Assembly (NCBI RefSeq): GCF_007860175.1
Contig: NZ_SJPX01000002.1
Coordinates: 1,426,001 to 1,490,000, forward strand
DNA from: Rubripirellula reticaptiva
Lineage (GTDB): Bacteria; Planctomycetota; Planctomycetia; Pirellulales; Pirellulaceae
Direction: 5' to 3'
DNA length: 64,000 bases
Shown here: positions 7,901 through 17,150 of the stretch, piece by piece
Layout: every line of letters starts with the position of its first letter
How positions within the stretch are numbered: the stretch's first letter is position 1
Program-made: the position numbers and the translations under genes
The notes under the pieces: model-generated
Databases searched by the model: none
What the model saw: the letters and a program-made list of their open reading frames with translations, nothing else
What the model was told of the DNA's origin: nothing

Positions 7901-10675
7901 CTATCGCTGAAGATCATAGATTACCAACGCTTCGGCGGCATGATTGGCGGCTGGATATCGGCGGCGTGCCTTCGGAATTGCGACTTCGGCCGCGTTATCA
8001 TCGGGCTTGTACTTTGCATGAAGGGTCCGATGATGATCCGCTCGCTCATTGTCACCACTCCATGAATAAACTTCAGCCAGGTTAACGTGCGCCGTCACGT
8101 TTTCGGCATCGACAGCGAGAACCGCCAAGAACGTTTCTCGAGCTTCGCTGAGCAAATTCTTGAAGTCATCGTCGTTGCCCATGACTTCGGCTCGCTGAGC
8201 CAAGTCGATCAACGTCAGTCCAAGTTCGTTTCGAACATCGTAGTCCAGCGAAAAATCAAATCCTCGCTCTGGCACTTTGGTCTGCAGCACCGCTCGGAAC
8301 GAATCGGCGGCGGCTTCCAAGTTGCCCTGTTGCCGGTTCACCATGCCACTAAGCCAACTGTGCGTCCAGGTTGGTGGCGGCGGATCCATTGCGGCAGCAC
8401 GACCGAGTGAATCGGTCGCGCCGTCGAGGTCTCCTTCGGCAAATTGCACACGAGCCAAGTTCAGCGGCCCGTCGAAACGCCCGAGTTCTTCGACCATGGC
8501 AAATGCCTCGGCAGCCTGCCGAAGCTCTGCCTTGCCTTTCAGCAATAACCCGATTCCATAATCATTCCATCGTTGCCATAACGGAATCGGCTCGTTGACC
8601 GGTTCCGTTTCGGCGACCTTGTTAGCGGCCCCAGCGATGTTTAGCACCACTTTGTCGCTTGCAATTTCGATGATCGGCAGATCATTCGGATCGCCAGGTT
8701 GGCCCAAGTCCAAGGGGTCGCGAACAGGGTCGCGATCAGCGCGAACGTAATCGAGATACTCGGTGTCAAATTTGCGATACAACAGCCGAGCGGTGATTTG
8801 AATCGGTGATTTGGATTGGTCGGGGATCGTCAATTGGTAGTGCAGCGACTGGCCCGCACCCGGTGGAATTTGGTGACTATAAAGCGGTGTGAAGATATTC
8901 TGCACGTTACGCCGATTTAGTCGCACGCCTTCGGGATCAAGCATGAACGTGTTGACGAAGTGTGACCAAGGATCGACCACCTCGCGGTCGTCGCGTCCAC
9001 CGCTCTTTCCGATGACCTCACCGTCTTGTGTCGCAATCAGCTCGACCCAAATTTGGTTGCTATCGGTGGTTCCTTGCGTGAAGTGATGCCCCAGTTTCAT
9101 CGTTCGCAGCACCGTTTCGATCAGATAACTTTCGCCCGACTGGACCGTTTGCGAATCGCCTAGCGGTGCAATCAATTCACCGTCGATCGCCCCCGTTTTT
9201 CGCAGTCCAAACAAATCAACCCGAAGCGTGCCTTTCAAATACTCGCGATGAGCTTCGACCGCTTTCGAATCGCCAAACCAATGCGCTAGCGCCGTATTGG
9301 CGCTTGGAAAGAAGTGATCGTGAACGCCCAGCGTGCCAAGCTTTTCCATGTACTTTGCTCCAACCTGATTGCTGGCCATTGCCGGCATGTGGCACTCGTT
9401 GCAGTTGGCTTCGGCTTTGGGGGGATAGTAAAAACTTCGTGCACCATGACCTGAAACGCCGGACAGCAAATAGCTGTCGTAGTGGTTTTGCCCACGCAGA
9501 AATTCTTTGTATGCCGTCACTTCGCCAGGCAAGCTAACCTTGTGGCAGGTACTGCAGAACTCGGCGGTCTTGTGAAACGGTTTTAACATTTCATGTTTGT
9601 GAAATGCCGGCTTCGCTTTGACCATCAATGAATTGAGTTCTTGCAATAGCGAATTGTCGCTGTAGGCAAATGGGTAGTGCTTGGGTTCATCGATCGTGTA
9701 GTCCGCGTTGCCGAGCGCGCTGTCGACCGACTGGATCGCGTGACAGACAGTGCAGGTGATTCCCGCGTGCGCGGTTGGATTGGCGACGTCGTCGTAGTTC
9801 GGGTCGTCGAACTCACCCGAGAAAAATGGCACCGGATCGTGACAGCCTGCACACCAACGCGACGCCTGAACCGTACCGGCGCGTTCAGAGGCGACTTTCC
9901 GTGTCTCGCGAACCGACGCTCGGTAGGCTGGATTATTGAAACTACTTAGTCTGTGCGCACTGTGAATGAAGGTCTTGTTGATATCGCTGTGACATCGCAA
10001 ACAGTATTCGTCGTTCATCAACGTTTTCGAACTGATGAATTTTCCGGACGAGGTCCGTGCCAACGAAGGCTCAAAGTACTCGTCACCGTTGATAGGCGCT
10101 CGGTCTTCACTGATACGAGGATCGGAGGCCTGGAAGGCCACCATTGCGGCAACGAAAATCCCAATCGCCAAACCGACGCGTCGCCCCACCTCCCATTTGA
10201 TTCGTGGGCCGACGAGACGATGCAGCCAATACAGCCAAATCACTGCTAGTGGTGCAATCAGGTGCATCCAGTAGACGACGTTTCTTGAAGCAGGATTTAC
10301 GATCGCAAACGAACCCAAACGCATCAGTGCCAGACCGCTGACCAGGATTAAGATTGCAACGGCAAACAACGCGTATCCAATTTTGACAGCACGGCGATTG
10401 CGACGGTCTTTGCTGCGCCACATGTGGACCAGCCCGAAACCGACTGCGGGCACAATCAACAGCAATCCCAGTCCCAGATGCAGCAGAAACATCAATTGGT
10501 AGAAGTGCGTTTCGAGCACTCGTCCCGTCGCCACCTGCAGCCACGTGATCGAGGTCAGGTACAGACCGTTTGCAAACAAAATTCCAAACAACGTCAGCAC
10601 GACATAGAGCACCAGGCGCAACCGAGGAGTGACGGGTCGTTTGGGCGTTTTTTTTGCGGTGTTTAAGTCAGTCAT
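7901..10675 (-). CDS. Membrane pentaheme cytochrome c with C-terminal TPR region
   Basis: 924 residues from the ATG at 10675; the frame stays open 15 codons further upstream. Residues 20-182 contain five hydrophobic helices (about 20-42, 60-82, 98-118, 132-154, 167-182) with several His that could hold b-type heme or contact quinol. A periplasmic part then carries five CxxCH heme-c motifs: CLRCH 225, CAGCH 275, CTVCH 308, CSTCH 374 and CNECH 425. Extra His residues nearby (FIHSAH, KHEMLKPFH, VHDHFF) can act as sixth ligands. Residues 500-690 look like beta-rich domain sequence, and 700-890 resemble tetratricopeptide repeats. The heme part recalls cytochrome c554-like multihemes; the whole architecture is not one I can name. 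Operon position between two CRTAC1 proteins suggests an extracytoplasmic redox complex. Confidence 0.85.
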   Translation of the reverse strand: MTDLNTAKKTPKRPVTPRLRLVLYVVLTLFGILFANGLYLTSITWLQVATGRVLETHFYQLMFLLHLGLGLLLIVPAVGFGLVHMWRSKDRRNRRAVKIGYALFAVAILILVSGLALMRLGSFAIVNPASRNVVYWMHLIAPLAVIWLYWLHRLVGPRIKWEVGRRVGLAIGIFVAAMVAFQASDPRISEDRAPINGDEYFEPSLARTSSGKFISSKTLMNDEYCLRCHSDINKTFIHSAHRLSSFNNPAYRASVRETRKVASERAGTVQASRWCAGCHDPVPFFSGEFDDPNYDDVANPTAHAGITCTVCHAIQSVDSALGNADYTIDEPKHYPFAYSDNSLLQELNSLMVKAKPAFHKHEMLKPFHKTAEFCSTCHKVSLPGEVTAYKEFLRGQNHYDSYLLSGVSGHGARSFYYPPKAEANCNECHMPAMASNQVGAKYMEKLGTLGVHDHFFPSANTALAHWFGDSKAVEAHREYLKGTLRVDLFGLRKTGAIDGELIAPLGDSQTVQSGESYLIETVLRTMKLGHHFTQGTTDSNQIWVELIATQDGEVIGKSGGRDDREVVDPWSHFVNTFMLDPEGVRLNRRNVQNIFTPLYSHQIPPGAGQSLHYQLTIPDQSKSPIQITARLLYRKFDTEYLDYVRADRDPVRDPLDLGQPGDPNDLPIIEIASDKVVLNIAGAANKVAETEPVNEPIPLWQRWNDYGIGLLLKGKAELRQAAEAFAMVEELGRFDGPLNLARVQFAEGDLDGATDSLGRAAAMDPPPPTWTHSWLSGMVNRQQGNLEAAADSFRAVLQTKVPERGFDFSLDYDVRNELGLTLIDLAQRAEVMGNDDDFKNLLSEARETFLAVLAVDAENVTAHVNLAEVYSWSGDNERADHHRTLHAKYKPDDNAAEVAIPKARRRYPAANHAAEALVIYDLQR

Positions 10676-10782
10676 TGTCCAGTGAAATGCAATCAGTCGG
10701 TCGAGGCCAGAATCCAGCAATACGTTACGAACGGCATTCCGGTTTCATCGTCCGCCGCCCCAATTTAGTTCTTTCACATTGT

Positions 10783-13700
10783 CTACGGTTGGATCGGACG
10801 ATGCCAGAACTTTCGGAATGACTGTTCACGTTGCAAATGATCGCGGTTGAGTTCGTCTCGCTTTCGCGATTGATCCGATTCAGCGGCCGGCGGTGGGTAG
10901 GTCGACATGGACCGATACGGCAACGGTCCGGTTTTTTGGCCAGCCAACGTGTTCAAATCGGCGTCTTTATCCCAGCCGACATTGTGCATCACAAAATCAC
11001 GCACCCACCCGGTTGGCGGCGGCTTTTTCGGGGCTGCGAACGACAAGCGAACTTCATCGCCCGCGCCGATCACCACCATCTTGTCATCCCACCGGCCCAG
11101 CAGCTCCAGGCAATCACCGGACCGCGTCAACTTTCCGGTCAGCGGCGGCCAGCGAGGGACCGTGGCCGCGTCCTGGTAGTCGTAAGTTTCGGGTGCCAAC
11201 CGGCCTGGCTTGGATCGGCGGGAAAAACCGTGAAAGCCGACCGATGCCGCCAGCAATGACATCGGTGACGTCGTAAACTCAGCAGGCTGTACTTGCGTCG
11301 CGATCTCGGCAGCATCCCAGTAAATCTGGGCCGACGTTCGCACCCTTACACGGACATCTTCACGGTCCACCGCGTCAGTCACATCGATCACGATTGTTTT
11401 TGTTTTCCCACCTGGAAAACCAGCAAACGGAATCGCCTGGCGCCAGCCCGATTCTTTCTTCGAATCGGGAACCCAGACCGACGGAAACTCGATCGGCGAC
11501 AGACTGTCGTTCTGATCAATCTGAATGTTCAGCGATGTGTCGGTCGGCAAAATCCAGCCCGTCATCACCAAGTAAACCGACCCCTGTTTTGGCAAAGTCT
11601 CGAAAGTCAAATCGACCCAGTGCGGCGGACATAGCCCTTGTCGCAAGCGTTGATCGAAACCCTGCATGAAGTCGCCGTCCACACGCATCATCTCGCCAGT
11701 CACATCGCGGCCATTCGTGTCGATCGCCAACGTGGGTTGTCGTCGTTGCTGTTTGTCGAAGGCAAAGATGGTCGGTGTTGCAATATCGGCCGGGCCGACC
11801 TTTTCATTCGTCCAAATATCAACGTCCGAAGGGTGATCAACAGCGGTGATCGCAACTTCGTCAAAGTAGGCAACCTCCCACAATTCCTCGGTCAGCCGGA
11901 ACTCGTACCGATCATCCCGAGGACGGATATGGGTTCCGTCAATTTTCAAGTATTCCCAAGGCCGATCCTTTGCGACAATTCCGTCGGCAACTTGCAACCC
12001 AAGCGGTGCCGCCCACAAACAATCCGTCACAAAGCGAAATTTGCTTCCGTCCCAGGCGTACAGATACGGGCACGAACCTTTTAAAGTTTGTTCCTCTTCG
12101 ACCAAAGTGTCGGCCTTGATGTCGCGAATCGTCTGCGTCAAACCGTTTGGCAGAATCGCTCGAATCGTTGCACCGTCGTCAAATCCGTCGATGCCAAAGT
12201 GAGTCGACGGTGACGTGACAATTCGGGCACGATAGTGAGGCCCGAATCGCATCTCCAGCACGCTGCCGATCGCAAAGTGATTGACACGTCCGCTGGCGTT
12301 ATCGTCGATGCCCTTGAATCGAGCGTTGACGAAGTGACCAGACGCCGCTGTCTGGTTAATCGCGATCGACAGTTTGCCCTGATCGATGATGGGGAAATCC
12401 TGCAATCCATCCGCGTTGAAATCCGCAGCGTTCCCGCGAAACCCAGGCACTGCACTTCCTTGCCGCTGGTCGAATCCCCATGGTCCAATGGTTGAAATAC
12501 CAGCGTCAGTGATGAGATCCAGCCAAGAGTCATTGTCAAAATCCGCCAGCAATGCCGGTGCGGCTACAGTCTTCGTGCTCTCGGTTCGCTCGACCGTCCA
12601 CGCACCTGCAGCGGCAGTCTGCGAGTACACGATCGTCGATCCGGAATCAGCACTGACGATCAGATCCCACGAAACATTTCCATCAACGTCTTCGATCGCA
12701 ATCTGCGAAGCACCAGGGACCGCTTTGATTTCGTCAAGAAAACGGCCGCGGAATTGCAGGTGGAGCAAGTTTTCCAGCATCCCGACTTTGCCGCTGGCGT
12801 GAGTCGTCACGAGATCAAGGTCCAAGTCGCGGTCCAAGTCACCGGCAGCAATGCAGGTAACCGGGTCGGACTTGCCGAACGAAGCTTCAACGCGATCCAG
12901 TTCAAAAAAGGTTCGGTTGCCACGATTGACAAACATCCGCACTCCATCCGTCTTGGTCGCAAAAACTAGGTCCAAGTCACCATCGGCTTCGAGGTCACCG
13001 GCAACAGCGAACGTGACACCAGTAACACTTTCAAGTCCGGTTTCTTCGTCGACAAGGATGAATCGCTTGTCGTCGCCGGTGGCTTCCCGTCCATCGATAC
13101 ACGCCAATGTCACACCTTCGTCGCCGTACATCACCAAGCATGGCAGCGTGTCGTGCCGGCCTGCGACGGACGCGCCGCCCGACCGAATTCGGCTTGGGCT
13201 GCTGCTATCAACCACGAACAGATCGGCCACCACGATTCCCGCTGGCGTCAGCGGTAGCTTTGCAGATCCTGCCGATACAAATTTGGCGTCACCGTCATTT
13301 CGATACGCGTGCATGATCGATTGGTCATCGACCGTGACGATGTCGGAATCCAGATCAACGTCAAAATCGATCGACGTTACAAGACGAGATTTCTCAGATG
13401 CATTAACTTGTACACTTTCGAAAACCAGCGGTGACTTGCCTCGCTCGATCTGTGACTTTTGGGAAATCAAGGACGACAAGCGACGCAGGGACTCAAATGA
13501 CAATCGATCAAGCGGGTGGGGCAGCGCCAAGCGACGATCGGTCTTAACAATTTCTGTTCCGTTGAGCACGTTGAACCACTGCGACATCCGTGTTTCGGCG
13601 GTCGGCCACTCGCCGGCTCCGATCGCATCGACGATGCTGGTGACAAGCTCGGCGGGCGTCATGCCGATCGCTCTAGTTTCGCGGCCAACCAGTGGGGCGA

Positions 13701-14526
13701 TCGCCCGAGCCAGTTCGCCGGTGCGTTTGACCAACTCGGTTGCGTTCGCATTTTTGATGTCGATATTCAATCGAGCGGCACGAAGGGCAAAGTACAGATT
13801 ATCGGGGTGCGAATCCGACAAAACTTTCACGGTCTCGGCAGCTGACTTCATCGTGGCGGCTGGCAGACCGTCAATCGGATCTTCCATTTGGCCAAGAACT
13901 TCGATTAGCGATCCGCCCAAGATCCGCGCCGAAGGCAGTTTGCCAAGCTCACCCCGCAATGTTTCGGACAAACGCTCGAAAATTTCGCGGCGCAGCGACT
14001 TTGTCATCGATCCCGGCAACAGCGATGCCTCTTGCAAGTCAATTCGTGCCTTCATCCAGACTGGCAGCACCTTGTCGTCCGATTCGGTCGCATATTGCTC
14101 GATTGCCAATCGTGTGGCTGCGATTGCGTCGGGCAACTGAGCCCGTGCTGCTTGCTTGGCTGCGGCTTCGAGGGAAGAATTGGATGCCTGTCCGGCAAGT
14201 TCGTCGACGTTCAAAATCCGATTCAGAGCCCGATTTTGCAGCATAAACTTGTCGCCGGGGGATTGCTGGTACAACGATTCCCAGGACTTGTCTGCCGATT
14301 TAGCTTCCAAGTTCTCGGTCGCCGCAAGCGCCCTTCGGGTCAAATCCAGTTGCTCAGCGGCCTGCCTTTCTTCGCTATCATCAACGTCGGCGACATTGCC
14401 AAGGTTGTCAGGACGCGACGACCAAAGGATGATTCCGGCGACGACAACGGCGATTACGGCAAGCGCGATGACGATCTTGCCCGTTCCGCCGGAACGTTTT
14501 GCGTCGCGAGATTCGTTTTTGACCAT
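10783..14526 (-). CDS. Giant membrane-anchored FG-GAP / ASPIC-UnbV protein with extra C-terminal domain
   Basis: 1247 residues, with a strong GGAGGG ribosome site upstream of the ATG. Residues 17-36 are one membrane anchor. Residues 45-330 are helical and repeat-like, without clear motifs. Residues 385-725 carry FG-GAP/VCBS repeats such as AGDLEADGDLDLVF, AGDLDRDLDLDLVTT, ADFDNDSWLDLIT and ADFNADGLQDFPI. Residues 730-815 match ASPIC/UnbV (NARFKGIDD, IGSVLEMRFG, HFGIDG). Residues 815-1200 form a further domain starting GSCPYLYAWDGSKFRFVTD and including PWEYLKIDG, YEFRLTEELWEVAYFDE, VYLVMTGW and IYWDAAE. I have seen similar tails only on large CRTAC1-type proteins and know no function for them. 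It is the first gene of the run, divergent from the FAH gene across 57 bases. Confidence 0.85.
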   Translation of the reverse strand: MVKNESRDAKRSGGTGKIVIALAVIAVVVAGIILWSSRPDNLGNVADVDDSEERQAAEQLDLTRRALAATENLEAKSADKSWESLYQQSPGDKFMLQNRALNRILNVDELAGQASNSSLEAAAKQAARAQLPDAIAATRLAIEQYATESDDKVLPVWMKARIDLQEASLLPGSMTKSLRREIFERLSETLRGELGKLPSARILGGSLIEVLGQMEDPIDGLPAATMKSAAETVKVLSDSHPDNLYFALRAARLNIDIKNANATELVKRTGELARAIAPLVGRETRAIGMTPAELVTSIVDAIGAGEWPTAETRMSQWFNVLNGTEIVKTDRRLALPHPLDRLSFESLRRLSSLISQKSQIERGKSPLVFESVQVNASEKSRLVTSIDFDVDLDSDIVTVDDQSIMHAYRNDGDAKFVSAGSAKLPLTPAGIVVADLFVVDSSSPSRIRSGGASVAGRHDTLPCLVMYGDEGVTLACIDGREATGDDKRFILVDEETGLESVTGVTFAVAGDLEADGDLDLVFATKTDGVRMFVNRGNRTFFELDRVEASFGKSDPVTCIAAGDLDRDLDLDLVTTHASGKVGMLENLLHLQFRGRFLDEIKAVPGASQIAIEDVDGNVSWDLIVSADSGSTIVYSQTAAAGAWTVERTESTKTVAAPALLADFDNDSWLDLITDAGISTIGPWGFDQRQGSAVPGFRGNAADFNADGLQDFPIIDQGKLSIAINQTAASGHFVNARFKGIDDNASGRVNHFAIGSVLEMRFGPHYRARIVTSPSTHFGIDGFDDGATIRAILPNGLTQTIRDIKADTLVEEEQTLKGSCPYLYAWDGSKFRFVTDCLWAAPLGLQVADGIVAKDRPWEYLKIDGTHIRPRDDRYEFRLTEELWEVAYFDEVAITAVDHPSDVDIWTNEKVGPADIATPTIFAFDKQQRRQPTLAIDTNGRDVTGEMMRVDGDFMQGFDQRLRQGLCPPHWVDLTFETLPKQGSVYLVMTGWILPTDTSLNIQIDQNDSLSPIEFPSVWVPDSKKESGWRQAIPFAGFPGGKTKTIVIDVTDAVDREDVRVRVRTSAQIYWDAAEIATQVQPAEFTTSPMSLLAASVGFHGFSRRSKPGRLAPETYDYQDAATVPRWPPLTGKLTRSGDCLELLGRWDDKMVVIGAGDEVRLSFAAPKKPPPTGWVRDFVMHNVGWDKDADLNTLAGQKTGPLPYRSMSTYPPPAAESDQSRKRDELNRDHLQREQSFRKFWHRPIQP

Positions 14527-14583
14527 TTATCCCTCCGGTAGCCAATCTGTTTGGCCCGATCAGTTTTCGATATTCTTTAAGCT

Positions 14584-15438
14584 ATGAACGTAACAAAATT
14601 TGTCGACGAATCTGGCGCCCCACGAGTTGGGCTGGTTCAGGGTGATTTAATATATCCGCTCGTTCTTGGCGAGCGATATCGGACGCTTGCGGACTTGTTG
14701 GCGGCAGAGTCGCCAACGAAGGCGATTGCAGCCCTGACCAAAGAGGATCCCCTCACGATTGACCACCAAACGAAGTGGTTGCCGCCGATTGATCACCAGG
14801 AAGTCTGGGCAGCTGGCGTGACCTACAAACGCAGCCAAACCGCTCGGATGGAAGAATCCGAAGCTGCCGCGTCTTGCTATGACCGTGTCTATCAAGCCGA
14901 TCGGCCCGAACTGTTCTTCAAGGCGACGCCGCACCGCGTGTCGGGACACAACGGACCGCTACGAATTCGCATCGATGCGAAATGGAACGTGCCCGAACCT
15001 GAGGTCACGCTGGTTTTGTCGCCGCAACTAAAAATCGTCGGTTTGACGATCGGCAATGACATGAGCTCGCGAGACATCGAGGGCGACAATCCGCTGTATC
15101 TACCACAGGCAAAGTGCTACGACCAGTGCGCGGGACTCGGCCCTTGGATCACGCTATATGATTCATTGCCGCCTGTGGCGGAGATCACGATTGATCTAAA
15201 AATCATCCGTGACGGCAGCGTCGTCTTCGAAGGCCAATCCGGTGCTGACCAAATGGCTCGCAAGTTCGACGACTTGGTCGGGTGGCTGGGCCGTGACAAT
15301 AGCTTTCCCGATGGTGCGTTCCTGATGACAGGCACGGGGATTGTTCCCAGCAACGAGTTCACTCTCGCCCCGGGCGATGTCGTTGACATTTCGATTGCAG
15401 GCGTTGGCACTTTGTCCAACACGGTCGTTCAAGGTTAA
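14584..15438 (+). CDS. Fumarylacetoacetase-fold dehydratase (2-keto-3-deoxy-pentonate dehydratase-like)
   Basis: 284 residues of the FAH superfamily. The catalytic domain shows WAAGVTYKRSQTAR, RPELFFKATPHRVSGH, the metal-binding EPEVTLVLSPQ, and GLTIGNDMSSRDIEGDNPLYLPQAK with its Asp and Glu ligands. The YLPQAKCYDQCAGLGPWI segment is typical of the 2-keto-3-deoxy-D-arabinonate/xylonate dehydratase branch rather than true fumarylacetoacetases. That branch removes water to give 2,5-dioxopentanoate (2-oxoglutarate semialdehyde). The next gene, 98 bases on, encodes the dehydrogenase that oxidises exactly this product, which supports the assignment. The exact pentonate isomer cannot be read. Confidence 0.82.
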   Translation: MNVTKFVDESGAPRVGLVQGDLIYPLVLGERYRTLADLLAAESPTKAIAALTKEDPLTIDHQTKWLPPIDHQEVWAAGVTYKRSQTARMEESEAAASCYDRVYQADRPELFFKATPHRVSGHNGPLRIRIDAKWNVPEPEVTLVLSPQLKIVGLTIGNDMSSRDIEGDNPLYLPQAKCYDQCAGLGPWITLYDSLPPVAEITIDLKIIRDGSVVFEGQSGADQMARKFDDLVGWLGRDNSFPDGAFLMTGTGIVPSNEFTLAPGDVVDISIAGVGTLSNTVVQG

Positions 15439-15536
15439 GCACGCCGCCAACCGCTGGTCATTCCGACATTTCACACATGCTCTCTTGCCTGCCAGAGAGC
15501 AACTCCGTTTTCAATACCCAAATACCACAACCAACC

Positions 15537-17132
15537 ATGCCCACCTCGACCGCAACCGTTCGTCCTGTCTTGATCGCCGGCCAATGGCGTGACGCCAATT
15601 TTTCCGACACCTATCAAGCCACAGACCCGAACAAAAACGAACGCCTAGCTGCCGAATTCCCCGTCAGTTCTTGGCAAGACTGTGACGAAGCTCTAAACGC
15701 CGCCGTTGACGCAGCACGCCAGCTTCGCAAGTTGCCGTCGGCCAAGATCGCTGAGTTCATGGAACGTTATGCGGATCGAATTGACGCTGCCAAAGACTCT
15801 CTCGTCGAATCGGCGTTTGCTGAAACCGGACTCGGCAAGTCACCTCGTCTTGCCGACGTTGAATTGCCACGCACCAGCAACCAGCTTCGCGCCGCCGCAA
15901 AAGCTTGCCGAACCGGAAACTGGGCAATGGCGACCATCGATACCGCGGCCGGCATTCGCAGTGTCTTTGAACCGCTCGGTCCCGTCTGCGTGTTCGGACC
16001 AAACAATTTCCCGTTCGCGTTCAACAGCGTTTCGGGTGGCGACTTTGCTGCCGCGATCGCTGCCGGCAACCCCGTGATTGCCAAAGCGAACAGCTCGCAT
16101 CCTGAAACGACCCGGTTATTAGCCGAACAGGCCGCCGAAGCCTTGACCGAAACGGGACTGCCGGCGGCGACGGTTCAATTGATCTATCGCACCAGCCACG
16201 CGGATGGTGAACGGCTAGTTTCCGATGCTCGCACCGGAGCAACCGGATACACGGGCAGCCGTGGTGCCGGATTGGCTCTCAAGGCCGCCGCCGACAAAGC
16301 CGGCAAGCCGATCTACTTGGAACTTTCCAGCGTCAATCCGGTTGCGATCACTCCGGCCGCCCTAGCCGAACGTGGCGACGAAATCGTTGGCGAATTCATC
16401 ACCAGTGTCTTAATGGGGACAGGCCAGTTCTGCACCAACCCCGGCATGGTGATGCTGGTCAAAGGCGAAGCCACAGATAAGTTCATTGCATCGGTTACCG
16501 ACAAGTTCAAGTCATCGCCTGCGGGCACGCTGCTATCGCCAGCCGTCGCCAAGAGTTTGTCGTCCAGCATCAAAAAGCTATGTGACTTCGGCGCGGAACT
16601 ACTGACTGGTGGTGGCGAACCAGAATCCGGCCGATGTGCCTACGCCAACACGTTGCTCAAAACAACCGCATCCGAGTTTCTAAGCAATCCCGAAGGCTTT
16701 CAAACCGAAGCATTCGGAAACGCGTCGTTGTTGGTGGTGGCCGACAGCGTTGAACAACTTTGTGCAGCGATCGGTCATCTCGAAGGCAACTTGACGGGCT
16801 GCCTGTACACGGCCAAAGACGGCAGCGACGAGGACGCTGCATCGGCGATCAGCTTCGAGCTGACGCCCAAAGTTGGCCGCTTGCTGAACGACAAAATGCC
16901 AACGGGTGTTGCGGTCTCGGCCGCGATGAACCACGGCGGACCGTATCCTGCGACGGGACATCCGGGCTTCACGGCCGTTGGTGTTCCTGGATCACTGGTT
17001 CGATTTGGCAAGCTGACCAGCTTCGACAACGTTCGCCCGAACCGGTTGCCCGCGATCTTGCAAGACAAAAACCCGACCGGCGAAACTTGGCGTCTGGTTG
17101 ACGGAAAGTGGACGACTGCAGAAGTCGCGTAG
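15537..17132 (+). CDS. 2,5-dioxovalerate (alpha-ketoglutarate semialdehyde) dehydrogenase
   Basis: 531 residues from the ATG at 15537; the frame also opens at 15477 without a family-like start. It is an aldehyde dehydrogenase. The NADP fold includes GPVCVFGPNNFPFAF and IAKANSSHPET, the general-base Glu lies in YLELSSVNPVAI, and the catalytic Cys lies in LMGTGQFCTNPGM. The ELSSVNP and GQFCTNPG motifs are those of the KGSADH group, which oxidises 2-oxoglutarate semialdehyde to 2-oxoglutarate. It follows the FAH-fold dehydratase gene, so the pair makes up the last two steps of non-phosphorylative pentose oxidation. It ends 18 bases from the convergent gluQ stop. Confidence 0.9.
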   Translation: MPTSTATVRPVLIAGQWRDANFSDTYQATDPNKNERLAAEFPVSSWQDCDEALNAAVDAARQLRKLPSAKIAEFMERYADRIDAAKDSLVESAFAETGLGKSPRLADVELPRTSNQLRAAAKACRTGNWAMATIDTAAGIRSVFEPLGPVCVFGPNNFPFAFNSVSGGDFAAAIAAGNPVIAKANSSHPETTRLLAEQAAEALTETGLPAATVQLIYRTSHADGERLVSDARTGATGYTGSRGAGLALKAAADKAGKPIYLELSSVNPVAITPAALAERGDEIVGEFITSVLMGTGQFCTNPGMVMLVKGEATDKFIASVTDKFKSSPAGTLLSPAVAKSLSSSIKKLCDFGAELLTGGGEPESGRCAYANTLLKTTASEFLSNPEGFQTEAFGNASLLVVADSVEQLCAAIGHLEGNLTGCLYTAKDGSDEDAASAISFELTPKVGRLLNDKMPTGVAVSAAMNHGGPYPATGHPGFTAVGVPGSLVRFGKLTSFDNVRPNRLPAILQDKNPTGETWRLVDGKWTTAEVA

Positions 17133-17150
17133 CGATTGACGCGGACAACC

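Noticed and set aside
12851-14140. Long 429-codon plus-strand frame
   Set aside because: It lies wholly antisense to the 1247-residue FG-GAP protein, has a Ser/Arg/Thr-rich composition typical of shadow frames, and shows no domain.
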